A stretch of DNA of 64,000 nt from Microstegium vimineum (taxonomy: Eukaryota > Streptophyta > Magnoliopsida > Poales > Poaceae): the NCBI GenBank assembly GCA_022036555.1, contig CM039129.1:35060051-35124050 (forward strand), in the 5' to 3' direction. A program made the position numbers and the translations under genes. The first letter of the stretch is position 1; every line of letters begins with the position of its first letter. Of this stretch, positions 33,043-43,543 are shown piece after piece. The notes beneath the pieces were generated by a model. The model did no database searches and was not told the origin of the DNA. It was given only the letters and a program-made list of their open reading frames with translations.

Positions 33043-36000
33043 TCATAGCTTGTCTGAAGATTTCCTTCTAGAAGGATTTTCATCATGACACAAATCTTCT
33101 TGGCGTTCGCGCTGGATCCTTCTTTTTTGAGTCTTCGTCAAACCCTTAGGACACCATTGAGGAAGCTTGGTCTTCCAAACAGGCTGATACTCCTTCTTAC
33201 TGCTTGCATCTGCACTACCTCTTATGTTTGGATCCCTAGAGAAAATTTCTTCATCGGGCACCCTTGCATTAGCCATCTCCTCAAGCTCTTCTTGACAAAT
33301 ATGCTTGCCAAGTCTGTCGTGTACGCTGAGCTTGCCCCCCAGCCGATCATGTGGTAATTCTTTTTCTCTGATCGGTCTGCCATAGCTTGATGTTCGATCG
33401 TCAAAACAAGGTTTCTTTTCTGACCGATCGGCAAGGTAGCACCCATTGCATTCAGGACAATTATCGGCAGTGGGTAGTTTGATGCCTTCTTCCCAACAGT
33501 GAACAAAGAAGGGGCATCTCCAATGATCTTTATGTCGATGCCACCCCTGGCGTTTTTCCTCTTCTTGCCGCCGATATTGCTCCTGCGATCGCCGATAATC
33601 TTGCTGTGGCCGCCTGTGCGTGATTACGACGCCATACGGCGTATGCCTATGTCTCCTGGCGCTGCTGCTTTCATCGGCAAACTTTCTCCCTGTTACTTCA
33701 TGTACAGCTATTTGATGCTCAGGGTCTACCGATGCATTTTTCTTGGCACCTTCCGATGTTAGCACCTTAGTTTTTTCACTAGTCTCCACCATATTATTGG
33801 GAAACGGGTGTTGATTGATCTTCATTGGCTTCTGGGCTTTGTAATTTTCAAACTTAATCCACCCAGACTCAATTCCTGACTGCAACTGTTGCCTAAAGAC
33901 TTTGCAGTCATTGGTATTGTGCGAAGTTGCATTGTGCCACATGCAATAACTGATTTTCTTGAGCTCTTTGGCCGATGGAATTACCTGGTTAGGTGTCAGC
34001 TTAATCTTCCCTTCTTAAAGCAATATGTCAAACATCCTATCGGCCTTGGTGATATCAAAAGTGCATCTCTTAGCTTCCTTCTGATCGAACGGACAAGATA
34101 TCGACTTTTTGTTCTCTACCGATTCAACTAAACCGATACTTGGTTTTTCGTCTGAATCTGTCTTCTTAGTTAAAGACACCTCCTCATCCCAATTTTCTCT
34201 AGGCTCAAAAACTTCGGTGTCTTGATCGGCAACCCTTTGCATAAGATGGCTCAAGCTTTCGAACTCTTGAGACGCGTACTTATCCCTAATGTGCGGTAGC
34301 AACCCCTGGAAAGCCAAATCCGCCAATTGCCGATCATCAAGTACCAAGCTATAGCACTTGTTCTTCATGCCTCGCAGTCTTTGGATGAAGATTTCTACCG
34401 ATTCATCATCACACTGCTTCAGCTTGACTAAATCGGTAAGCTTCTTCTCATGTGTGCCAGCAAAGAAGTACTTGTGAAACTGTTTTTCTAGATCGGCCCA
34501 AGTGATCACAGAATTTGGAGATAGTGAAACAAACCACGTAAATGCCGATCTAGATAACGATGACGAGAACAATCTTACCCTTAGTTCATCCTTGTTGGCT
34601 GCCTCTCCACACTAGATAATGAAGCGGTTGATGTGCTCCATCGTTGACGTGTCATCTTGGCCAGAGAACTTGTTAAAATCCGGCACCTTGTACCGATTTG
34701 GAAGAGGGATTAAATCGTATTCCAGAGGGTATGGCGTCTGATAAGAATATGTGTTAACCTTGGGTTTAATGCCGAATTGTTCTTTTGCTACTTCGGCAAT
34801 CTTATCGGCCCAGCACGCATCCTGCTCTTGCCGACTCATTGGTTGAACGTCGATTGGTGGAGCCGACTGATGCGCCCCTTCGGGTCTTGGTGGCAAAACA
34901 CTTGAAGTAATTGGTGCATGCGTAGTACCAGTCATCTGAATATTATGCATCGGCTGATTGGCTGATGGGTAGCTTTGAATACTCACTGGATTATGATGTG
35001 GCATTACATTCATCGGTTGTTGTACCGATGTTTCATTGTGTACGCTCACTTGCGAGTACTGCGGCGAAGTAGTACTTATCGCCTGATGTACCGATATTTC
35101 ATTCTGAAGACTCGTTGGTGGATGATACTGCGGAGCTCTTGCCACTTGGTATCCAGATTGCACAACTTGCTGCTGAATCGGTAACTGACCGATCCAACTT
35201 ACATTAGATGTCATCGGCATATGACTTGCCGATGGCTGATAACCAGCTGGCGCCCGCTGCTCCTGTACCCTCGGATGATCGCCTTGATTTGCAGGTACTA
35301 CAGCTTGAGGAGCTATTGCCGATAGGGGCTGACTAACAGTTGCCATATCTTGTTGCATCGGCAAATAACCTACCGATGGTTGTGTATAAAGCACTCTGGG
35401 TATCGCCATCTGATATCCAGGCTGCGCAACTTGCCGCTGAATTGGTAACTGACCAGTCCAACCTAGATTAGAAGTCATCGGCATGTAACTTGCCAATGGC
35501 TGATAACCGGCTGACGCCTGCCGTTCTTGTGGCCCCGGGTAATTAACAAAATAACTACCTTGGTTAGTAGGTACTCCAGTTTGAGGAACCATTGCCGTCA
35601 TGAGTTGACTTGCAGCTGTTGGGCCTTGTTGTATCGGCAAAGGACTTACCGATGGTGGCATATAAGGAACTTTGGGAATCACCATCTGAAGGTCTTCTGA
35701 CGGCAACTGCACCGCTGGAGAGGATGTAGCATAATGCATTACCGGAATCATCGGTCATGCAGATATTGCTGATGCTACGGGAGCCTTCCACCCTAGATTG
35801 TTATCTTGGACCAATTTGGATTCAGCAGATGGACTTGGAGGCATACCGTATCCCCACTGACTCTGGGCCATAGGTCCAGACATTGTTGACGCCTCCAGAT
35901 TTGCATTCAACTGAGTAATGTTTGCTGGGCTCGATCTTGGCGGCATGATCGCATCGGTAGATCGGTTCATAATCGGTGAAGACACCCTTGGAACCGCCGA

Positions 36001-36372
36001 TGGGATCGTAACAGATGCCGATCCGAGTTGATGATACGCCGGATCAACATAATATGGTGTTTGTCCTTCCTTAAAAGTTTGCTTGACAGCATTGTATACA
36101 GTATTGGACAACACATTGGATTGGCTAATTAATACATGATTTAATGCAGAATTAACCATCTCTTGTAATTTACCAGGATCGACGTCGAAGGTGACCTGCC
36201 GTGGATCTTGCTTCTAGATAGCTTCGCCGATCCCGTTTAGGATGAAGGACTTCAGATACAACTGTTTGTACTCCTCCATAGCCCGCTCCATAGCTTGCTT
36301 CTGATCATCTCTCAGATTTGCTTCGGAGACTTCAATGACACTCCTTGGATTGATTCCAGCAGTATTATCCAT
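33043..36372 (-). pseudogene. Element C gag (broken)
   Basis: It starts at ATG 36372 (MDNTAGINPRSVIEVSE). TAG interrupts at codon 53 (36216-36214), as in element D. A long Pro/Gln/Met-rich middle section with repeated QPMS/SVHNETSV-like units runs from about 36100 to 34850. The conserved retrotransposon gag domain follows (34600-34250: SAFTWFVSLSPNSVITWADLEKQFHKYFF, shortened here to its key residues FTWF, WADLEKQF and LADLAFQGLLPHI). TAG replaces Gln near 34612. The C-terminal part, 33942-33043, carries the HNATSHNTNDC segment and a Lys/Arg-rich tail. Gag alone could supply capsid, while enzymes would have to come from a D-like partner. The stops make this copy inactive unless they are read through. 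Confidence 0.88.
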
Positions 36373-36436
36373 TAAGTTGTAATGTACTTAAACCGTGGTC
36401 AAAGATGTGAGGTCCCACCGAGCATGCCAAAAGACG

Positions 36437-37389
36437 TGTTGACACAAAAAGCGTCAGGATCTGCGAACACCTCGGGCTTATACACGAATTCGATTTCCGA
36501 GGGTGTGCCAGTCGATTTGACCAGTTAATCAACAAGGACGATAACTAGAACAAGATCTGAACGAGACAACGGCGATGCACCCAGATGTCAAGGCTCAAAC
36601 CTGATCAGGATAACTAGAACAATAGCAGAACGAGACGACAGCGATGCGCCCGGACGTCAAAGCTCTGATTGCTCAAAACACGGAACTTGCAAGGGTTGAC
36701 GGAGGTCGATGAGATGCCGCCCGTCGAAAACTTGAAGAACTCGTAGATAATTACACCTAATGTGGTAAAAGTAAATTGCTGGAAAAGTAGATAAAAAAGT
36801 AATTCATTTGTATTGATATGCTTGGATATGATCTTTTACAGCACCCCTGGGTACCTATTTATACTCCGGCAGAGGGAGTTGTAGATAGATACGACTCGTA
36901 CCTTTCCTAAACAAAACAAACTCCTATTTTAAAGGAAATAACTGACTTGCGCAGGAGTCGGACTCAAACAATAATATTTTCCTAAACAAACTTTTCTATT
37001 TTAAAGGAAAAAACGACTCGTACAAGAGTCGGACTCAAACTGATATAATAATACTGGTATAAAATCACCAGTTTCCTTATCTATTCTCTTCACGATGAAA
37101 CCTTCCATCGGCAGATTCCTTTCCATCCGCAACCTTCTTCCATTACCATCGGCATTTTCCTACTGACATCACCTGCATCATCTCGCATCATCGGCAACAT
37201 CTCCAATCGGCGATGTTTCCTGCTTCATCGGCAACACTTTAATATCGGCAACATTCCTATTTCTATCGGCATCATCCCCTTGCCTTCATCAACGGTGTCT
37301 TCCTACCTCAATCGGCAATAAGTCCCTGCCTTTTGCCGATCAGCACAATCCTTATATCATATTGACACGTGCCAAAAACAGTGTCAACA
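36437..37389 (-). repeat. Element C 5' LTR (right on the plus strand)
   Basis: This LTR is upstream of gag on the minus strand. A TATA box, GTATAAATAG as read on the minus strand, lies at about 36864-36853. The adjoining leader (36436-36400) reads TTTTGGCATGCTCGGTGGGACC, the counterpart of the leader in element D. Confidence 0.95.
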
Positions 37390-37394
37390 ACTGG
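37390..37394. repeat. Target-site duplication of element C (right copy)
   Basis: ACTGG, identical to 31823-31827. After it the pol frame of element B resumes. Confidence 0.95.
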
Positions 37395-40300
37395 AGGAGA
37401 CTTGGCTTGTGGATTCCGGATGCTCACGCCATATGACCAGAAGTGCCAAGTGGTTCTCCAGCCTCGACCCCGTGCGCCACACCGAGTATATCACGTTCGG
37501 AAGAGTAAAGGTAAGGTTGTCTCCCAAGGGTCCATCCGAGTCAATTCGTCCTTTGTCCTCAAGGATGTTTCTGTGGTTGCGAATTTGCATTTTAACCTTC
37601 TCTCGGTTTCGCAAATCCTTGAAGACGGTTTTGAGGTGAGCTTTAAGCCAAACTTGTCTCAGATTTTGGACTCTCGAGGTGAGCTTGTTTGCCGGATTTT
37701 ACCCTTTGGGAAGGTTTTTCATGCAGATTTTTCTATCTCTTCCGGACCTTCTCGTTGTCTTCTTGCCGGTTCTTCCTCCGAGCTTTGGAAGTGGCATAGG
37801 AGATTGGGCCATCTTAGCTTTGACTTGCTTGCAAGTCTTAGCTCGATGGACCTTATCCAAGTATTGCCAAAGCTAAAGTTCGAGAAGGATTTGGTTTGTC
37901 ATCCTTGCAGGCATGGCAAGATGGTTGTCGCTTCCCATCCTCCTGTGACTGAGATCATGACCACTCGACCCAGCGAGCTGTTACACATGGACATAGTTGG
38001 TCCAGCTCGGGTTAGGTCCGAAGGAGGGAAGTGGTATGTGGTTGTAGTCGTTGATGACTAATCGAGGTACTCTTGGTTGTTCTTTTTGGAGAGTAAGGAT
38101 GAGGCTTTTTCTTTGGTTCGAGATCTGATTTTGAGATTACAAAATGAGCTACCTAAGAATGCCATGAGAGCTATCCGCAGTGACAATGGCATAGAATTCA
38201 AAAATGCTCACTTTGCATCTCTTTGCTCTTCCTTGGGTATCGACCATCAGTTTTCCTCTCCTCACACTCCCTAGCAGAACGATGTTGTTGAGCGCAAGAA
38301 TCGGACCCTTGTTGAGATGGCCAGGACGATGCTCGATGAGCATAGGACTCCTAGGCGGTATTGTGCCGAAGCACTCAGTTCTGCTTGCTATGTTTCCAAT
38401 CACATTTTTCTACGAGCTTTCAAGAAGAAGACTTCGAATGAGCTGCGATTTGGAAGACCACCCAAGGTAAGTCACCTATGGGTGTTTGGGTGCAGGTGCT
38501 TCATCCTCAAAAAGGGCGGTAAGTTGGACAAATTTGAGTCACCGTCTTCTGATGGTATCTTTCTTGGTTACTCTACTCACTCTCGTGCTTATCGTGCTCT
38601 TAACCTTGAGACTAACCGAGTGATGGAGACTTGTGAAATTACTTTCGATGAGACTATGCCCTGTGTTTCCACTGCTTTTGAGCTTGTAGGTGATGATGAG
38701 GTGAACACTAACATCTTTGTGGAGGAGGAGCAGGACGACGCTGATTGGGGTGATCCCGAGTCGACTCCACCGGCTACCCCAGTCGACCCTGTGACGTCCA
38801 CTTTGGCTCACGGCCCCAACCCGTCTACTTCCTCTACATGGTGGTCATTCGAGCAGCTCCCTCAGTCGGTGTCCATTGCACTTGAGGGAGCTCCAGCTAC
38901 TATCGAGGGGGAGGCTACATCTTCCAGGCAAGCTCCCCGCTACATCCAGCAGCAGCACCCGTCGGAGAACATCATCGGCGACATTGACCATTGAGTCACG
39001 CGGTCCAGGTCCTATCTCTCTCACTTTGCTCATTCGTCTTTTGTCGCTTCTTTTGAGCCCTGAGATGTTGGACACGCTTTGATGGATCCGGATTGGGTTA
39101 ATGCCATGCATGAGGAGTTAGAAAACTTTGAGCGAAAACGTGTTTGGGTCTTAGTTCCTCCACCACCTAGTTGCCACCCCATAGGTACCAAATGGGTTTT
39201 CATAAATACACAAAGTGAAGACGGGGTGGTAGTGCGCAATAAAGATAGTTTGGTAGCTCAAGGCTTTTGTCAAAAGGAGGGAATAGACTATGAGGAAACC
39301 TTTGCTCCCATAGCTCGTTTAGAAGCCATTAGAATCCTTGTAGCTTTTGCGGCTTCTAAGGGTTTTAAACTTTTTCAAATGGACGTTAAAAGTGATTTCT
39401 TAAATGGCTACATAGAGGAGGAAGTGTATGTTAAACAACCTCCCGGTTTCGAAAATCCCAAGTTTCCAAATCATGTTTTTAAACTTCACAAAGCTTTGTA
39501 TGGTTTGAAACAAGCCCCTAAAGCATGGTATGATAGATTGCGAACCTTCTTGCTTGCTAAGGGTTTTAAAATGGGATCGGTAGATAAGACACTTTTTCTC
39601 CTCAAGCAAGGCAAAGACACTCTTCTAGTCCAAATATACGTGGATGATATCATCTTTGGTGGTTCTTCTCATGCTCTTGTTGCCAAGTTTGCAGATATTA
39701 TGAGCAGGGAATTTGAGATGAGTATGATGGGAGAGTTGACCTTCTTTCTCGGATTACAAATCAAGCAAACCCGGGAAGGGATGTTTGTGCACCAAGGCAA
39801 GTACACGAAGGATATCTTGAAGAAGTTTGACATTGGTGAGGCAAAGCCTCTTTCGACGCCCATGTTGACTACGACTACCTTGGATGCGGACGAAGAAGGA
39901 GAGGCGGTGGATGAGACGGAGTACTGAAGCATAATCGGGTCGCTTTTGTACTTGATAGCGACTCGGCCGGACATTCAGTTCGTCGTCTGCTTGTGTGCAC
40001 GCTTTCAGGTGTCCCCACGGACTTCGCACAAGCAGGCGGTGAAACGCATCATGAGGTACTTGCGCTTCACTCCCGAATTTGGTCTTTGGTTTTCCGCCTC
40101 CTCCTCTCTTGCGCTTTGTGGTTATTCTGATGCCGATGTCGTCGGTTGTCGTCTTGATCGAAAGTCCACTTCTGGGACTTGCCAGTTTCTCGGGTCTTCT
40201 CTTGTGTCTTGGTCTTCTCGCAAACAGACTAGCGTGGCATAGTCGACGTGCGAAGCTGAGTAAGTTGTCGCGGCTAGCTGTTGCTCTCAGTTGATTTGGA

Positions 40301-40581
40301 TGATTGCAACTTTGAAGGATTTTAGTCTTGTGCTTACTAAGGTGCCTCTGCTTTGTGATAGCACGAGTGCAATTAGTGTGGCCAAAACTCCTGTGCTTCA
40401 CTCTAAGACCAAGCACATTGACGTTCACTTTCACTTCTTGCATGATCACTACGAGAAGGGCGACATTGACCTCCGGCATGTCGAGACCCACAACCAGCTT
40501 GCGGACATTCTCACAAAACCGTTGGATCAAGCTGCGTTTTCGCGTCTTCGGGGCGAGTTGGGTGTTTGCTGCCCTTTTTAG
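37390..40581 (+). pseudogene. Element B pol: protease, integrase, RT, RNase H (broken)
   Basis: The domain order is as in element A. Protease DSGCSRHMT lies near 37409-37440. A 4-base loss near 37500 shifts the frame. The zinc region WHRRLGHLS / CHPCRHGK is at 37790-37920, and integrase HMDIVGP and RSDNGIEF at 37990-38200. RT contains QMDVKSDFLNG and YVDD at about 39637-39650. RNase H contains CGYSDADVVG and ends ADILTKPL. Stops are TAA 38059-38061, TAG 38272-38274 (Gln lost next to the catalytic NDVVERKN), TGA 38992-38994, TGA 39061-39063, TGA 39925-39927, TAG 40240-40242 and TAA at 40261-40263. Most are C-to-T or G-to-A changes relative to element A. SDFLNG has Asp where element A has Ala. 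Confidence 0.92.
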
Positions 40582-41661
40582 TTGAGGGAAGCTCTTTGTG
40601 TATCATAGATCAACCAGCTTCCCATATGGGTTGATACTTGAGCGGTGTCATGTATGACCAAAACCGGTGTGTCAAGTCCTTTGACTTCGCCCGGTTGGTA
40701 AGCAGTGGCATCACTTTGCTTACAACCACTCGCATACAACTTAAAATGTGCCTAAAACTGAAATTTGGCTGCAAAACTCTGAAATTTGGAAAATTCATTC
40801 AGTTGGGTCATTGGCTTGTTGTATGAACTTTGCTAGGGATAGTTCTACTTGCTATACATGAGATTGCTTTGAGATAGATCCTATCTTGTTTGCCATGTTT
40901 AGTTGTCTTTAGGAGGTGATACCCATTCCTTGCTAACACATGTAATGTTCTCTATTTTGGCTTCTAAAGTGATCTTTAGCTCAACCTGAGTCTTAGTTGG
41001 GCACTTTGAGCTTTTCCTATTCTCACAGGATCACATCACTTAGAGCATTCGTTCATTGTCTTAGCTCTATGTATGAAGCTTGTTGCACTCATTTTGCATA
41101 TCATGGCATTTGTGGCCGGTTCTTGAGTTTTGAGATTTGATGAGCTACATGTGTCAACATGGGGGAGAAATCAATGCATTTTAGGTTTTAAAACTCTTCA
41201 ATTGGTATCTCCTTGCTTTCTGGGCTAGATGTGCTTATGCCCAGGGGAGCTTTTGCTAAATGTGTTGAGTCGTTGCCTCTTCTGGAGGGTCTAGCTTGCT
41301 TTGTTGGCTTCGACAGGTTTCGATTGGCTTTTTGAGCCTTATTTGGTTTAATTGGTATCCTTGAGCTTCCCTTGTTGCTTCAATTGGTATTCTAAGCTTT
41401 GAGAGCTGTGATCGGTATCTTGGACTTGCTAGCGGTGTTAAGCCCGTTTTCTGCTTCTTCTTGAGGGCTAGCTTTGATTTGCTTGGTTGCGTCGAGCCGT
41501 TGCCCATGTCTTTGGGAACCAAGTTTTGGACTTGTTTTTTTTTTCTTCTCTCAAGTGACCCCATTTTGGGTTTCTTAGCTTCTGGTCATTTGGAGAGCTT
41601 TTCCTTGTGGCTCAAATCTGAAATGCACTTGTATTGACAATGCACTCATCAAGAGGGAGAT
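40582..41661 (+). other. Element B 3' non-coding region
   Basis: It is homologous to the element A 3' region but about 480 bp are missing after GTATCATAG near 40610, where the sequence jumps to GCTTCCCATATGGG. Polypurine tracts are GGGGGAGAAA at about 41161-41170 and AAGAGGGAGAT at 41651-41661 just before the 3' LTR. Confidence 0.85.
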
Positions 41662-42661
41662 TGCGAACACATGGTGGATAAGTACTCATGTCGTTCAGTT
41701 TTGTGATGAGTGATTGACCAACATGTGAGTGTTTCAATTTGAGTGGCTTACACTAACTCTTTGCGAAAGCAAATGTGTGCTTGTCTATCGGCTTGTGGTG
41801 TGCGGGTTCAATGCTTAGTGGCAGTGGTCAATGGTGTGGAGAAGGTCCAGTAGAGGCTTGCCGTGCAGATGGACTAAGAGCGGTGAAGGGCGGAAGTAGG
41901 GCTCGGACTGGGGGACTATGGGCGCCGGCTGACTAGCTGTGGTGGCTAGTGCTTGGCACCGATGAGTGCGACAAGACATGGAGGTAGACCGAGTCGACCA
42001 AGTCAAGGCGGCGGACGAGCGGGTCTAGCGGAGGCTCATGGGACTCGGAGTCCGACCGGGCGAGGACAAGGTGGCTCAAGTCGAGCGGTTTGGTGGTTTG
42101 GGCCGCAAAACTACCGGTGGACGGTTTCCGAGTTTGGGCCTCAAAACTCGGGCTTCGGTAGTTGAGCCGAAAGCTATCGGTGGCGGGTTTCGCGGGTTTG
42201 GGCCTCAAAACCCGGGCGGAGCTTCCGAGGAAGCGGGGATGGAACGTGGCGGAATCCTGGCAGGAAGCGGGGCCGTCCATTCAAATCGAGGAAGATATTT
42301 TCCGAAGCTTGGACTACAGTACTTAGGCTAGGTAGTTCACTCATGTATCTAGGGGGTCTTTGGGAAATATCCAAAGCCCGTTAAATAGGGGATGAAGGGG
42401 TATCCTCATCCCACCTTTGGAACCCTAATCATTTGCACCACTCCTCTCTCTCTCTCTCTAACCTCTCTCTAGTTCATGACGGCCCTGGGTTGATTTCACC
42501 AACCTTTGTAAGAACTCAAGAATATTTTGGTGGGAATCAGAGGCCTTACCCTCTGTAAGTCATGGAGGCTTTGATTTCTTGATCGTGTCCTGAGTTGTGC
42601 TTGTGTTCTTTGCGTTTTGCTTTTTGCTCTCTTTTGTTCCTGAGATAAATCTCTTTGTAGG
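41662..42661 (+). repeat. Element B 3' LTR, first part
   Basis: It is homologous to the first 1000 bp of the 5' LTR, starting TGCGAACACATGG. It is broken at 42661 by element D. A short deletion removes the GAGGTTGCATCGAGGCG-type segment near 42260. Confidence 0.92.
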
Positions 42662-43492
42662 TGTTGACACTATTTTTTGTACGTGTCAATATGAACTGGA
42701 TACACTAATCGGTAAAAGGGTAGTTGCACCGATCAGTAGAAAGATGGTTGCTTTCTCTTATCGGCATCAGAATCCCACCAATCGGATTGCCGATGAAGAT
42801 AGGAGATTGAGGAAACAAAAGAAGGTATTGGCCGATCAGGAGGGTGTTGCCGATGGAAACAGGAAAACATTGCCGATCGGGAATATTGCCGATGGATACA
42901 GGTTGATGTGGCTGACGTCAGCAGGAAGTTGCTGATGGTAATAGAAGGAGATTGCGGATTGAAAGAGTCTGCCGATGGAAAGTTTCATTGTAAGGAAAAC
43001 GGATAAGGAAACTAGCGATTTTATGCTAGTATTATTGTTTTAGTTCAAGTCCGACTCTTGCACGAGTCGTTTTATTTCCTTAAAAATAGGAGTTTTTGTT
43101 TAGGTATGAGTCGTGTCCATGTATAACTCCTTTTACCAGAGTATAAATATGTATCCAGGAGCGGTGTAGAAAATATTAAATACAATCAATACAAATCTAT
43201 TACTTTTTATCTACTTTTCCAGCATCTACTTTTATCGCATTAGTTCTAGTTTATTCACGAGTTCTTACGACGTCTCGACAGGCTGCATCTACACGACCTC
43301 CGTCGCCTTCGCAAGTTCCGCGTTTTGATCAAGTTGAACTTTGACGTCCGGACGCATTGCTGTCGTCTCGTTCAATCTTGTTCTAGTAATCGACCTTGTT
43401 GATTAACTGGTCAAATAGACTGGCACACCTTTGGATATCGAGTTCGGGTATAAGCCCGAGGTGTTCGCAGACCCGACGCTTTTGTATCAACA
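42662..43492 (+). repeat. Element D 5' LTR
   Basis: It is 831 bp, from TGTTGACAC to GTATCAACA. A TATA box, TATAAATAT, lies at 43142-43150. At least six GCCGAT motifs fall between 42780 and 42980. Its last 100 bases closely match the element C LTR (GGTATAAGCCCGAGGTGTTC). Confidence 0.93.
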
Positions 43493-43530
43493 CCTCTTTT
43501 GGCACACCCGGTGGGACCCTAGATACATCT
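43493..43530 (+). promoter_or_regulatory. Element D leader, probable primer-binding region
   Basis: TTTTGGCACACCCGGTGGGACC starts seven bases after the LTR. The same segment with two changes follows the element C 5' LTR. The position and conservation fit a tRNA primer site, but I do not assign the tRNA. Confidence 0.5.
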
Positions 43531-43543
43531 CTTGATCAAGATC

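Larger units (their letters stand above)
31828..37389 (-). mobile_element. Element C: gag-only Ty3/gypsy (Tat-like) non-autonomous element
   Basis: It is 5562 bp, bounded by two 953-bp LTRs with ends TGTTGACAC...GTGTCAACA and a perfect ACTGG target duplication. It lies opposite to element B. Its only gene is gag. No protease, RT, RNase H or integrase motif occurs between gag and the 3' LTR (only about 260 bp remain). LTR ends, leader and gag are those of element D, so C is a deletion derivative or parasitic partner of a D-like family. The two LTRs are nearly identical over long stretches and have the same length, which makes C the youngest clear insertion in the nest. Confidence 0.93.
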
